A stretch of DNA of 12,297 nt from an uncultured Clostridia bacterium (lineage in GTDB: Bacteria; Bacillota; Clostridia; Christensenellales; Borkfalkiaceae), in NCBI GenBank assembly GCA_946637575.1, contig CAMPBJ010000011.1:1-12297 (forward strand). The letters run 5' to 3'. Under the pieces are notes generated by a model. The model worked only from the letters and a program-made list of their open reading frames with translations, ran no database searches and had not been told where the DNA came from. This document shows positions 1 through 7,150 of the stretch, in pieces; position 1 is the stretch's first letter; each line of letters begins with the position of its first letter. The position numbers and the translations under genes were made by a program.

Positions 1-853
1 TTCCCGTGTCTTGCCCCGCCTTTGTCATAAGACCTAATACGTTCGTTGTTTGGCTGCTATCAACCCCGAACTTTGTCATTATGCTATCGACGCTATCAAT
101 AGCCGTGTTTAGATCCGTTCCGTTGATCTGCGCGAAGCGGATAAAATCTTTTGAAAGGTCTTCTAATTCCTTGCCCGTTATTCCGAAGCGGGTGTTTACT
201 TCTCCGATTGCCGTTCCTGCTTCTGCTGCGGTTGTTGGAAGATCTGTAAACACATTATCAACGCTATTTTTCAAGGACTCGAACGTCTTACCCGTTGCGC
301 CCGTCTTTGTAATAACGGTATCGTAGCCGTCGTCTAATTCCATAGCGGACTTAACGGCGGCTGCGCCAACGGCTGCGGCTGCTGCCGACAAAGGCGCAAG
401 GGCTTTTCCTGCGGACTCGATCTTCTGTCCTGCTGCCTGCATTTTTCCGCCTACGTCCTGCATTGCCGTTCCTAAATTGTCGGCGTCTTTCTTTGTGTTC
501 TCTAACTCGGTTTCAAATTTCTTTAACTCTGACTCCGTGTTGATGATCTCGGTTTCAAGTGCGCGGTATTTTTCTTCGCCCATTTCGCCGCGTTCAAACG
601 CTGCGCGGGCTTGTTCCTGCGCCTGCTTTAAGGTGTCTAACTTTTCTTTTGTATTTGCTACCGACTCTTTTAATAGTTCCTGCTTCTTTGCTGCAAGTTC
701 TACGTTTTTCGGGTCAAGTTTAAGGGCGTTATTTACCGCCTTTAATTCGTTCTGTAACGATTTTGCGGTGTTATTAACCCCCTTTAAGGCTTGATCTAAC
801 TTTTGGGTAGATCCGCCGATTTCGATTGTTATACCCTTAATGTTTGCTGCCAT
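1..853 (-). CDS. Tape measure protein, N-terminal part (runs off left edge)
   Basis: This is the start of the tail tape measure protein, which fixes tail length and is later released during DNA injection. Reading from ATG at 853, the frame stays open for 284 codons to the window edge, so the gene is partial. Residues about 17-125 are charged and helical, rich in K, E, Q and L in coiled-coil fashion. An alanine-rich hydrophobic segment follows (about 151-170), then a stretch resembling the phage minor-tail/TMP core domain (about 170-284, with motifs such as VNTRFGITGKEL). A clear ribosome binding site (AAAAGGGGCG) lies just upstream. The start overlaps the end of the T frame of the tail chaperone by 17 bases, which suggests translational coupling. 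The position directly after the G/GT pair is the standard place for this gene. The family call is firm, but full length and C-terminal domains cannot be seen. Confidence 0.93.
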   Translation of the reverse strand, partial: MAANIKGITIEIGGSTQKLDQALKGVNNTAKSLQNELKAVNNALKLDPKNVELAAKKQELLKESVANTKEKLDTLKQAQEQARAAFERGEMGEEKYRALETEIINTESELKKFETELENTKKDADNLGTAMQDVGGKMQAAGQKIESAGKALAPLSAAAAAVGAAAVKSAMELDDGYDTVITKTGATGKTFESLKNSVDNVFTDLPTTAAEAGTAIGEVNTRFGITGKELEDLSKDFIRFAQINGTDLNTAIDSVDSIMTKFGVDSSQTTNVLGLMTKAGQDTG

Positions 854-1130
854 TTGTCGCCCCTTTTCCGAACTGATCCCGAAGTCTGCTTCGATCCGGT
901 TTTGTTTGTGTCATACGCCAACAATTCGCCAAATATTCGCGTCCGTCTTCCGTTTGGTTTAGGTTGTAAATATAGGCTTCGCGCATATAAAACAAATATT
1001 CGTCGAAGTCCATTTCGTCTATTTGCCGGATATTAAGCCCCGTATATGCGACGACAAGGTGTTCGCCCTCGGTTTCCGGCTTGTAGTGAAATTTTTGTTT
1101 TTTGCCCCCTGCATAGTAGGGCAACTTTAG
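837..1130 (-). CDS. T domain of tail chaperone GT, made by -1 frameshift from G
   Basis: This frame is the downstream half of the frameshifted GT chaperone. After slippage at CCCAAAC (1136-1130) reading resumes at CTA AAG TTG CCC, giving a fusion of 109 G residues plus 97 T residues, 206 in total, encoded from 1456 to 837. The T part contains aromatic and acidic segments (IRQIDEMDFDEYLFYMREA) and ends in a basic stretch. In this family the T part recruits the tape measure protein, while G binds tail tube subunits. The frame has no ATG near its beginning. The only possible independent start is a TTG at 1124, which has no ribosome binding site and lies inside the predicted frameshift-stimulating stem, so independent initiation is unlikely. 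A gene caller would probably report it as a separate hypothetical protein of 95 residues. Confidence 0.82.
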   Translation of the reverse strand, partial: LKLPYYAGGKKQKFHYKPETEGEHLVVAYTGLNIRQIDEMDFDEYLFYMREAYIYNLNQTEDGREYLANCWRMTQTKPDRSRLRDQFGKGATNGSKH

Positions 1131-1136
1131 TTTGGG
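1102..1136 (-). promoter_or_regulatory. Programmed -1 ribosomal frameshift signal (slippery site plus stem-loop)
   Basis: On the minus strand the heptamer CCCAAAC (1136-1130) is read in the zero frame as C CCA AAC, matching X XXY YYZ exactly. The zero-frame stop TAA follows at once (1129-1127). After a 5-base spacer (TAAAG), TTGCCC (1124-1119) can pair perfectly with GGGCAA (1107-1102) across an 11-base loop. Slippery site, short spacer and stem are the classic parts of a -1 frameshift element. The shifted frame continues open to the end of the T domain. Confidence 0.85.
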
Positions 1137-1456
1137 TCGTTCGTAATATTTCCAACGAATACATAAAATGTCTTTATGAACTCGGTCATTTCCTCGATGT
1201 CGTAGTTTTCCACCATATAATCGGCGGTAACTGTTTCGCCGTTCAAATTATGCGAAAGTGTTTCCGCGCAAAGTGCGCCGAAAGTGTCTAATAAGTCGTC
1301 GATCTCGACGGCGTTTTGATCCATATTCTGCAATGCCTGCAACTTCTCAAAAGTCTTTTTCTTCGGCATTTTTACTTGTAACTTTCTTCCGTCCTTTAAA
1401 GTTACGTTGAAGAAAGAACGGGGGATCTTGTTAAAATCAAAACTTACATTTGCCAT
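1127..1456 (-). CDS. Tail assembly chaperone G
   Basis: This 109-residue protein is the short form of the tail assembly chaperone pair (lambda gpG type), which binds the tape measure protein and helps the tail tube polymerise around it. It is acidic in its second half (for example NAVEIDDLLDTF and NYDIEEMTEF), as is usual for the family. It starts at an ATG with a good Shine-Dalgarno sequence (AAAGGA, about 10 bases upstream). It lies between the major tail protein and the tape measure gene, the expected slot. The last sense codons are GAC CCA AAC followed by TAA, and the slippery heptamer CCCAAAC sits in the correct phase for a -1 shift into the T frame. The assignment rests on position, size and the frameshift signal more than on sequence similarity that I can recognise. 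Confidence 0.85.
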   Translation of the reverse strand: MANVSFDFNKIPRSFFNVTLKDGRKLQVKMPKKKTFEKLQALQNMDQNAVEIDDLLDTFGALCAETLSHNLNGETVTADYMVENYDIEEMTEFIKTFYVFVGNITNDPN

Positions 1457-1493
1457 AATATTTATTTCCTTTCGTATTCTTTGTAAGAATTAA

Positions 1494-1526
1494 CGGCGGT
1501 CGGGTAGATTGTTCCGCCCGCCGCCG
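1494..1526 (-). other. GC-rich hairpin between major tail protein and chaperone G genes
   Basis: In the 109-base gap between the major tail protein and G, the minus-strand transcript can form a stem of CGGCGGCGGG with CCCGACCGCCG, ten base pairs with one bulged A, around a 12-base loop. No uridine run follows (the next bases are TTAATTCTTA), so it is a poor intrinsic terminator. It may slow polymerase or protect the 3' end of the abundant tail-protein message. That role is inferred from position only. Confidence 0.4.
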
Positions 1527-1565
1527 CTACTGTTGATTGTGGTTATTCGGGCTTTTATCCGGTTT

Positions 1566-2372
1566 TTATTCCTCGGTTGCAACCGCGGTTACGGAAACGT
1601 TACCCGATACGTTTTCGATCGTTACCTTTCCGGTTGAAGCGTCCCACGCGCCGGAAACAACTTCGCCGCCCATTACAACGGTAGGTGTTCCGATTGTGTA
1701 GCCGCCTGCTGCGGTAAGTGTTGCTTCAAAGTCTGCGCCCGCTTCGATCTCTGATCCCACGAACGAAGAAGTAACGTGTGAAAGTGTCTGTGTTACGGTG
1801 TAAGTTGTAACCGCGTTCGGTACTTCCTCGACGTAGTCGATAAGTGTTCCCTCGCCGTCCATTGGCAGCGCGTGGAACTCTGCGTCTACAACTGTCGCTT
1901 CGTCTTTCTTGAAAGAAAGTGTAAAGCCTGCTTGGTTCTGTCCGACGATCATTAAATAAATATCGCCGTCCACGGCGTCGACGTGGTGGAAGCAAATAAC
2001 ATACTTTGCGCCCTTTGCGTTGCCTGCGCCGCCGACCTTTACTTCGCGGTAATGCTTACCGTCGATAGCGTTGTCGCGCTCGGTCACGCGTGCGGTGTCG
2101 CACAACTTGTCAAGGGTGTTTCCGGTAAATGTCATAATTCCGGCTTTAAGTGTTGCTTCCTCGTCTGTCATAACAGACTTTGCAACCTTACCCATATCGT
2201 CTTTTGCTTCGTAAAACTCCGGCTTATACTCCAATTCTGCGCCGCCGGAAATATAAGCGTACTTGTTGTCTTCGACGCAAAAATCTTCGGGATTGGGAAT
2301 TGTCGCGCCCTTTGTGAAAGTCGCAACGTGCAAATAGCCCGATCCTAAAATAATTCTTTCTGCTGCACTCAT
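1566..2372 (-). CDS. Major tail protein with C-terminal Ig-like domain
   Basis: This 268-residue protein is called as the major tail tube subunit. The N-terminal part (about 1-185) has the beta-rich, glycine-rich look of phi13/TP901-type major tail proteins and includes an internal segment around KYVICFHHVDAVDGDIYL. The C-terminal part (about 189-266) is a separate threonine-, glycine- and valine-rich beta domain that begins TYTVTQTLSHVTSS and ends GNVSVTAVATEE. It resembles the Ig-like decorations attached to phage structural proteins, which usually face outward and may bind carbohydrate or the host surface. The ATG has a strong AAAGGGG site upstream. It sits between the tail terminator and the chaperone genes, as expected. 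The identity of the main domain rests on position, size and composition; the Ig-like domain is a pattern-based reading. Confidence 0.85.
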   Translation of the reverse strand: MSAAERIILGSGYLHVATFTKGATIPNPEDFCVEDNKYAYISGGAELEYKPEFYEAKDDMGKVAKSVMTDEEATLKAGIMTFTGNTLDKLCDTARVTERDNAIDGKHYREVKVGGAGNAKGAKYVICFHHVDAVDGDIYLMIVGQNQAGFTLSFKKDEATVVDAEFHALPMDGEGTLIDYVEEVPNAVTTYTVTQTLSHVTSSFVGSEIEAGADFEATLTAAGGYTIGTPTVVMGGEVVSGAWDASTGKVTIENVSGNVSVTAVATEE

Positions 2373-2379
2373 TTTCTTT

Positions 2380-2736
2380 TTACCCCTTTCGTAGTTTCTC
2401 GACGGTTACGAACTCGTAAGCCGTCATTGTCATATTTTCGTCACGAATAAAAGTTTGTGTCTTCACAAAATCAATATCCGGTAGGACTTTCGCTTCAAAC
2501 TCTGCGATTGCCGCTTTGTCTTGTGTGCTTGGTCGTCTGTCCGTGTAAAACTCGAACGACGCTTCCGTTGTTTTTATCCTAACCGCTTGATCCGTTCCCG
2601 TGTACCGTTCTACACGCTGATAGCATATAAACGGTAATGTCGGGGCGGGGTTCTGCTTCGTGACCGTAAATTCATTTTCGGCGATCGGATAGTCCAACGC
2701 CGCCGCCCTTGCGACAATTTCGTCGAATGTTGGCAT
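2380..2736 (-). CDS. Tail terminator / tail completion protein
   Basis: This is a 118-residue protein immediately before the major tail protein gene. It has an N-terminal helix followed by alternating strands, with segments such as PTLPFICYQRVERYTGT and ASFEFYTDR that fit small tail-terminator (gpU/gp17-like) or minor capsid proteins. Such a protein caps the finished tail tube and provides the docking surface for the head. The ATG at 2736 has a strong site (AAAGGGGG), which overlaps the TGA stop of the preceding gp10-like gene. The functional call is based mainly on gene order and size; the sequence itself is not diagnostic to my eye. Confidence 0.65.
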   Translation of the reverse strand: MPTFDEIVARAAALDYPIAENEFTVTKQNPAPTLPFICYQRVERYTGTDQAVRIKTTEASFEFYTDRRPSTQDKAAIAEFEAKVLPDIDFVKTQTFIRDENMTMTAYEFVTVEKLRKG

Positions 2737-2751
2737 AGATTAGACCCCCTT

Positions 2752-3156
2752 TCAACCGCCTGCATTTCTTACGACCTTTTCGATTGCCTTTTCTGCCGCC
2801 TTGTCTATATTGTCAAGTGCGGGTTGCCAATGCTTAAACGCTGCCGTTCTTGTTCCCTTTCGGGTTAAGTGTCCGTGTTCAAGCAAATGTGTTATTTGAT
2901 AGCGTTTTTTATTGTAGATCGTGTAACTTTCCGCGCCTTGTACCGTTGACGCCGTTTTTCGCTGCGTAACGGCAAAATTCTTCGCATATTGACCCGTTCG
3001 GTTGTGGTAGGGTTTCCCCTGCTGCAATTCCTTAACGCCTTGTTCCGCTAAATCTTTGAACGCTTCGTTAAGTCCTTTTGTTATGTCCTGCGAATACTCC
3101 GAAAGTTGCTTTTGCAATTCTTCGGAAAGTTTGTCATAACCTACATTAACTACCAT
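2752..3156 (-). CDS. HK97 gp10-like tail completion protein
   Basis: This 134-residue protein matches the HK97 gp10 family, which acts at the head-tail interface. Family-like traits are the charged helical N-terminus (KLSEELQKQLSEYSQDITKG), the central RTGQYAKNF segment (about 53-61) after a lysine/glutamine-rich helix, the histidine-rich HLLEHGHLTRKGTRT segment (about 90-104), and a C-terminal amphipathic helix. The frame is open further upstream to 3267, but I chose the ATG at 3156. It has a well-placed purine-rich site (GAAAGGGCGGG) and makes only an 11-base overlap with the preceding head closure gene, while the longer version would overlap it by more than 120 bases and begins with unrelated low-quality sequence. 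Confidence 0.88.
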   Translation of the reverse strand: MVVNVGYDKLSEELQKQLSEYSQDITKGLNEAFKDLAEQGVKELQQGKPYHNRTGQYAKNFAVTQRKTASTVQGAESYTIYNKKRYQITHLLEHGHLTRKGTRTAAFKHWQPALDNIDKAAEKAIEKVVRNAGG

Positions 3157-3433
3157 TTCCCGCCCTTTCCGCCGTGTATAGTTCGATCTTTCCGTCGCGG
3201 CGTGCGCCGTATGTTCGGTAAATCGAAAGACGGTTGCCGTTGAACTCAACTTCTTCTTGACCGTCATATTCTGCCGCCCACATAGTGAACTTGTATTCCG
3301 CTTTCATTCCCATTTGACCCGCTGCGTTGAACTCGTCGCGTCCTACGGGATCTTTTGTCGCAAATACTGTCGTTGTGACGTCTTCGTCGGTCGTTTCTCC
3401 AACGCTTACAAGTTTGATTTCTACGTCTTCCAT
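3146..3433 (-). CDS. Head closure / head-tail adaptor protein
   Basis: This 95-residue protein is probably the head closure (head-tail joining, SPP1 gp16-like) protein that plugs the connector after DNA packaging. It is predicted to be a small beta-barrel protein. The sequence runs through IKLVSVGETTDEDV, then DPVGRDEFNAAGQMGMKAEY and VEFNGNRLSIYRTYG, where the family typically carries an R-x-E-F-x-A-x-G-type region followed by a strand pair. The ATG at 3433 follows a strong AAAGGGGG site, 12 bases after the connector gene ends. Its 3' end overlaps the start of the gp10-like gene. Order connector, closure, gp10, terminator is the usual HK97-type arrangement and is the strongest support. Confidence 0.8.
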   Translation of the reverse strand: MEDVEIKLVSVGETTDEDVTTTVFATKDPVGRDEFNAAGQMGMKAEYKFTMWAAEYDGQEEVEFNGNRLSIYRTYGARRDGKIELYTAERAGNGS

Positions 3434-3445
3434 ACTCTGCCCCCT

Positions 3446-3790
3446 TTAATCTCCGCCGCCTGCTGCCGGATCTGCCGGATCTGCTGCGGGTTCTTCGGGT
3501 TTTTCTGCAAAGTATTTCGCGCAACCCTTGATCTTGGTTAAAACCATATTGTAAACGCCGATCAAAGTGTCGTAGTCGTCGCTAATGCTATAATTTGCCT
3601 TAACGTAGGACAAAACCGCTTCGATCAAAAGCGGGTCTTCGGGCGCGGAAAGCCACGAAGACTTGACGCCGATACGTTCAAGATCGCTTAAAGCCGTATC
3701 GACAAGGCGTTCAACGTCCGCGTCTAACCCGTCCGTTGCGCTTTTTCTCACTCTTAACTTTGCCGCGCTCAATAATTCCGCTTTAGTCAT
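3446..3790 (-). CDS. Head-tail connector protein (gp6-like)
   Basis: This 114-residue, mostly helical protein fits the HK97 gp6 / SPP1 gp15-type connector that forms a ring under the portal. Family-like features are the N-terminal helices (AELLSAAKLRVRKSATDGLD), the acidic helix ERLVDTALSDLERIG, and a later helix containing EAVLSYVKANYS, followed by a fourth helix. The last 20 or so residues (EEPAADPADPAAGGG) are low complexity and probably disordered. A similar Asp-Pro-Ala-Ala-Gly stretch occurs near the C-terminus of the portal protein of this phage. It starts at an ATG, 23 bases after the capsid gene ends, with AAGG or AAGGGGG as possible binding site. Confidence 0.83.
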   Translation of the reverse strand: MTKAELLSAAKLRVRKSATDGLDADVERLVDTALSDLERIGVKSSWLSAPEDPLLIEAVLSYVKANYSISDDYDTLIGVYNMVLTKIKGCAKYFAEKPEEPAADPADPAAGGGD

Positions 3791-3813
3791 TGCTTAACCT
3801 TGCCCCCTTGCTA

Positions 3814-5046
3814 TTAGCCCTGCGCTGCTCTCTTTACACGGATAAAGCCGTTGTAGGCTGCTACCGCACCGCCGACAAATGTAGACGCGCGATATGCGAT
3901 CTGTCCGGTTGCGAACTTGTAGTCTTCGGACTTTCTCGCGTCAATGTCGCTAAATACGGCTAACTCGAAGTTTTCAAGTGCGCCGTATGCCATACAATAA
4001 GGTGTTGAAGCGGTCTTTGTTGCTGATACCGCGTCACACGCGCTATTGATGATGAAAGGCACGCCGTCAATAGTTCCGCTATTGCCGTTATTAACGATTG
4101 TGTAAACCTTTCTTCCCTGCTGATCGCGAAGCATTGCAAACGCTTTAAGATCCTTTTTGTTAAGGATAAGTGTTGCGATTGCTTCCACGTCCTCGTCGCC
4201 GCCGTAAGAGTAAATGATCTCGTCAAGTGTCTTGTTGTCGATCGCTGACAATGTAATGTCGGTGTTGCGGTCGATAACGTCGTCGCTTGCGCTTGCCGGA
4301 TTGAAGAAGATACCCTTGATAGTTCCGGTAGATCCGTCGCCGTTGATGATCTGACGTGTGATCTTACGTCTAACGGCTCTTGTAACGCTCTGTTCAACTA
4401 CTCCGTCGTAGTCTGCGTTAGGCAACTTTGCCATTTCTTCGGGTTCTTCTGTGTAAGCGGTAACTTTCTGCTTCTCGATTGTTACATAACCGAAAACGGG
4501 TTCGTTGCTGCTATATGTTCCGCCCTCTGCGGTTACATTTCCGCCGCTGCCGTAAGACTTAACGAAGCCGCGGTTGTAAGTTTCGCCGCCGTTAAGTGGA
4601 ATTGCCTTAACGCGATCAATAAGACCGGAAACGTCGTTAAATGTTTCCTTAACGTCGTTTGCGGTATGAACTACGGGCGCGGTCTGTGATACGGAAAGCG
4701 CGTTCTTTACCTTGCGGGAAAGAGTCTTTGCGGAATACTTAACCGCTTTTCCTGCCTTGGCTGCTGCGCCACGCTCTGCAAAAGCCTTTGTCTTTGCGTT
4801 TGCTTCTCCGGTTTCGCCTGCCTTGCCCTCGTCGCCGTCCTCGTTCTCGTCGGGATCGGCTACGGCTGCCATTGTCTGCAACTGTGCGCGGGTCTTCGCG
4901 TCTGCGATAATGCCCTTTGCGTCTTCAACCTCTGCTACGATTGCGTTAAGGGCTTCGCCCTCTGCGGTCTTGCTCTGCTCTACAAGTCCGGCAATGTGCT
5001 TTTCAAGGTCTTTTACACTCATTTTGATAAGATCTTCGTGTTTCAT
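3814..5046 (-). CDS. Major capsid protein, HK97 fold, with N-terminal scaffold domain
   Basis: This 410-residue protein is the major capsid subunit of the HK97 type. Residues about 1-120 form a helical, strongly charged delta-like scaffold domain (DLEKHIAGLVEQSKTAEGEA, then an acidic linker DPDENEDGDEGKAGETGEAN and a basic stretch), which the preceding protease is expected to remove. The mature part follows, with family-like segments YSSNEPVFGYVTIEKQKVTA (E-loop/strand region), EEPEEMAKLPNADYDGVVEQ, an INGDGSTGTIKGIF motif in the A-domain region, and a C-terminal RASTFVGGAVAAYNGFIRVK strand. The ATG at 5046 has a strong AAAGGGG site. The protease gene lies 21 bases upstream, as in most HK97-type phages. 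The exact cleavage site cannot be fixed from sequence alone. Confidence 0.95.
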   Translation of the reverse strand: MKHEDLIKMSVKDLEKHIAGLVEQSKTAEGEALNAIVAEVEDAKGIIADAKTRAQLQTMAAVADPDENEDGDEGKAGETGEANAKTKAFAERGAAAKAGKAVKYSAKTLSRKVKNALSVSQTAPVVHTANDVKETFNDVSGLIDRVKAIPLNGGETYNRGFVKSYGSGGNVTAEGGTYSSNEPVFGYVTIEKQKVTAYTEEPEEMAKLPNADYDGVVEQSVTRAVRRKITRQIINGDGSTGTIKGIFFNPASASDDVIDRNTDITLSAIDNKTLDEIIYSYGGDEDVEAIATLILNKKDLKAFAMLRDQQGRKVYTIVNNGNSGTIDGVPFIINSACDAVSATKTASTPYCMAYGALENFELAVFSDIDARKSEDYKFATGQIAYRASTFVGGAVAAYNGFIRVKRAAQG

Positions 5047-5067
5047 TTTGGTTTTACCCCTTTCTTT

Positions 5068-5826
5068 TTACTGTGTGATAATTTCCAAATAGTTACGCAT
5101 AAGCGCGTTGCGGGTTCTGATTGTTTCCGCTTCGCGTTCTGCTGCTGCCTTTGCCTTGTCCGCTTCCTGCGAACTTGGCTTTTTCAAAAGCCCTTTCGGG
5201 ATCTTTTCGCGATCGGCGCGACCCATATAGTCGCCAACGGCTGCGGCGTATTCTTTCGCGTCTGTAACTTCAACGTTGAAATACTTTGCCGCTTCTTCCC
5301 CGTTTAACCACGTTTCGGCGTCCATAAGTTCTTTTATGGTGTCGATTGAAACGTCGTCTTTTAGGTGCTTTCCGTAAATGTTCAACATACCGATTGCGAT
5401 TTCGTCTAAATCGTCCGCCATTTTACGAAGTTCTGCGGCGTTTCCCTCGCCGTAAGACCACGGATTGTGGATCATAAAAAAGGCGTTCGACGGAATTTTG
5501 GGCGGTTCGCTTCCTGCAAACGCTATTACCGACGCAATAGATCCCGCTAAACCGTCCACATAGACTTGAACTTTGTTCTTTGCGGCGTGTCTTTGGATCA
5601 TATTGTAAATTGCGATACCCGCAAATACTGATCCGCCGCCCGAATTTATGTAAATATTAAGATCCTTTCCCGCCTGCGCGGTTAGGAAGTCTTTTACCGC
5701 GTTCGGGTATTGGTCTTCGTCCTGCCACGCTCCCCACCAATCGGAAACAATGTCGCCGTAAAAATACAAGTCGGCTTTGTTCTCGGTTTCGTTTTTTACC
5801 TCGAAGCAATTAAAAATTTTAGGCAC
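5068..5826 (-). CDS. ClpP-like head maturation protease
   Basis: This is a 252-residue serine protease of the ClpP/S14-like phage prohead family that cleaves the capsid scaffold domain during maturation. Recognisable elements are LYFYGDIVSDWW (about 20-31), the oxyanion-region motif INSGGGSVFAGIAIYN (about 60-75), the nucleophile motif GLAGSIASVIAFAG with Ser96, and the histidine motif FFMIHNPWSYGEGN with His120. The third residue is probably an acidic one in MDAETWLNGEEA (about 168-179). The C-terminal 60 residues are basic and helical (EADKAKAAAEREAETIRTRN) and may bind the scaffold or capsid. The start is GTG, 3 bases after the portal stop, with a strong AAAGGGGG site inside the end of the portal gene, so the two are probably translationally coupled. 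Confidence 0.95.
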   Translation of the reverse strand: MPKIFNCFEVKNETENKADLYFYGDIVSDWWGAWQDEDQYPNAVKDFLTAQAGKDLNIYINSGGGSVFAGIAIYNMIQRHAAKNKVQVYVDGLAGSIASVIAFAGSEPPKIPSNAFFMIHNPWSYGEGNAAELRKMADDLDEIAIGMLNIYGKHLKDDVSIDTIKELMDAETWLNGEEAAKYFNVEVTDAKEYAAAVGDYMGRADREKIPKGLLKKPSSQEADKAKAAAEREAETIRTRNALMRNYLEIITQ

Positions 5827-5829
5827 GTT

Positions 5830-7101
5830 TTACACCCCCTTTCCTGCGTTTTTGCGCGTCGGAATATATAACGCGATTGCTTGTAATTTGTTTTGCGCGT
5901 CGCCTGCTGCCGGATCTTCCCCGCTGCCTGCTGCCGCGTCTTCGCCGATCTGATAAATTGATTGTTCGTCCGCCTTAACGTAGTTAAGACTTACCATTCG
6001 GACGTCGCCGTCTTCGATCGGCTCATAATACATAAGTTCGCGGTATTCGTTTATTGTGATGATACCGCGATCGAAAAGTTGCGATCCTAAATTTACGCGC
6101 GTCTGCAACGTTGCATATTGCAAGCGGTTAGCGGTAAAGATGATCTTATTACCGAAGCCGCGTTCGCGCTCTGACAATAACTTGTATGTAAATTCAAGCG
6201 AAAGTTGTAACGCGATCGGCTCGATTACGGCTTCATAAAATGCGTTCCATTCGCTTTCGTTGTATGTCGAATTAAGGATCTTTTCGTTTACGTTGTAGTA
6301 ACGATAAAGGTTTTCGCGTAAGAAAGCGGATTGCGTAACCGGAATTGCGTTTGTGTGCTGCGTGATCTCGTGGAACTCCATAGAGTTGTCAAGACCCGCA
6401 ATTCCGCCGTCGTTCGCTGCGCTCATATACGCTTCTTGGAACTCGCGAACTTTTTGTTTAAGTTCGTCGTCGTCTGCAAAGTTGTTATATTTCAAGTAGC
6501 CTTTAAGGTTCGCGGAATTGTTTACCGCGTTCCGTAGGCTTTCGCCCGTAGTGTCTAACAATTCAAGGGTTGTTTTTAACTGACTTTCCGGCGAAGTTCC
6601 TATAAATCGCTTTCGATCGTAGCGGGCTTTTAAGTGGATCACGGATTGATACGGCAATGTATATTCTTCGCCGTTGTAGTCCCAAACAAAACGGAAAAAG
6701 ATATTGCTTTCTTCTTCCCAAATTCGGAACGACTTAACCGTTACCGGAACAATGCTTTGTACCCTTGTAAAGTCTGTATTGTAAAAAATAACTGCAAAAG
6801 CGTTTGACTTATAAACAAGATCCGAAGCCATTTTGTAAAGCCCGTCGAACGGTGTTATTTCCGGCGACCAACGAAGCGAAAGCAATTTTGCCAAATAGTC
6901 GTCTTTGATCGTAAGCCCTGCGGCGTCCCTGCGGATCACTTGCGGGGTCAACTTTCCCAAATTTGACGCTATACAATTCGCGATTGATCCGATTACGTCG
7001 GACTCGTAAAGGTCGCTTGATCCTTGATACTCTCCACGAAAAGCGAAAATAGGCGCGTACTTATAACGTCTTAAATTCAACAAATCTTTGATTAGACCCA
7101 A
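5830..7101 (-). CDS. Portal protein, HK97 family
   Basis: This 423-residue protein is the portal, the ring at the capsid vertex through which DNA is packaged and released. It has the HK97-family pattern: an N-terminal YESDVIGSIANCIASNLGKL helix (about 32-51), the wing/clip region with DLVYKSNAFAVIFYNTDFTR (about 94-113), RFIGTSPESQLKTTLELLDTT (about 165-185) and the crown/stem helices NEKILNSTYNESEWNAFYEAV (about 272-292). A late segment RGIITINEYREL is typical of the family. The C-terminus carries a low-complexity tract (EDPAAGDAQN) and a short basic tail. The start is TTG at 7101, supported by GAAAGGGGG 9 bases upstream; no ATG with a comparable site exists nearby. It is the first gene after the terminator at 7150-7188 and has a palindromic motif 34 bases upstream. 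Confidence 0.95.
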   Translation of the reverse strand: MGLIKDLLNLRRYKYAPIFAFRGEYQGSSDLYESDVIGSIANCIASNLGKLTPQVIRRDAAGLTIKDDYLAKLLSLRWSPEITPFDGLYKMASDLVYKSNAFAVIFYNTDFTRVQSIVPVTVKSFRIWEEESNIFFRFVWDYNGEEYTLPYQSVIHLKARYDRKRFIGTSPESQLKTTLELLDTTGESLRNAVNNSANLKGYLKYNNFADDDELKQKVREFQEAYMSAANDGGIAGLDNSMEFHEITQHTNAIPVTQSAFLRENLYRYYNVNEKILNSTYNESEWNAFYEAVIEPIALQLSLEFTYKLLSERERGFGNKIIFTANRLQYATLQTRVNLGSQLFDRGIITINEYRELMYYEPIEDGDVRMVSLNYVKADEQSIYQIGEDAAAGSGEDPAAGDAQNKLQAIALYIPTRKNAGKGV

Positions 7102-7134
7102 ATTGTCGCGCCCCCTTTCTTTTCCAATCTACCC

Positions 7135-7150
7135 ACATATTACACAATAA
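7135..7150 (-). promoter_or_regulatory. Palindromic motif copy 4 upstream of portal, possible promoter/operator
   Basis: The core TATTACACAATA (7138-7149) matches the palindromic consensus TATTRYRYAATA seen three times upstream of the replication gene near the right end and once in the gap before TerS. On the minus strand it reads TATTGTGTAATATGT, which contains TAATAT, a reasonable -10 hexamer. No good -35 box lies 17 bases further upstream, where the terminator stem is. It could be an activator-dependent promoter or an operator for portal and the head-tail genes. Function is inferred. Confidence 0.5.

Noticed and set aside
6..794. Plus-strand open frames of about 105 codons opposite the tape measure gene
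   Set aside because: They lie antisense to a continuous, well-supported minus-strand coding frame, have odd Ser/Phe-rich composition and no recognisable domain.
1122..1124. TTG as an independent start for the T frame
   Set aside because: There is no Shine-Dalgarno sequence upstream, the codon lies in the frameshift stem, and the frameshift signal accounts for expression.
3157..3267. Upstream extension of the gp10-like gene to 3267
   Set aside because: It would overlap the head closure gene by over 120 bases, and the ATG at 3156 has a well-placed ribosome binding site.
3264..3541. Open frames on both strands overlapping connector and closure genes, including an arginine-rich one
   Set aside because: They are out-of-frame shadows of the real genes; the RR-rich composition is typical of shifted reading of this sequence.
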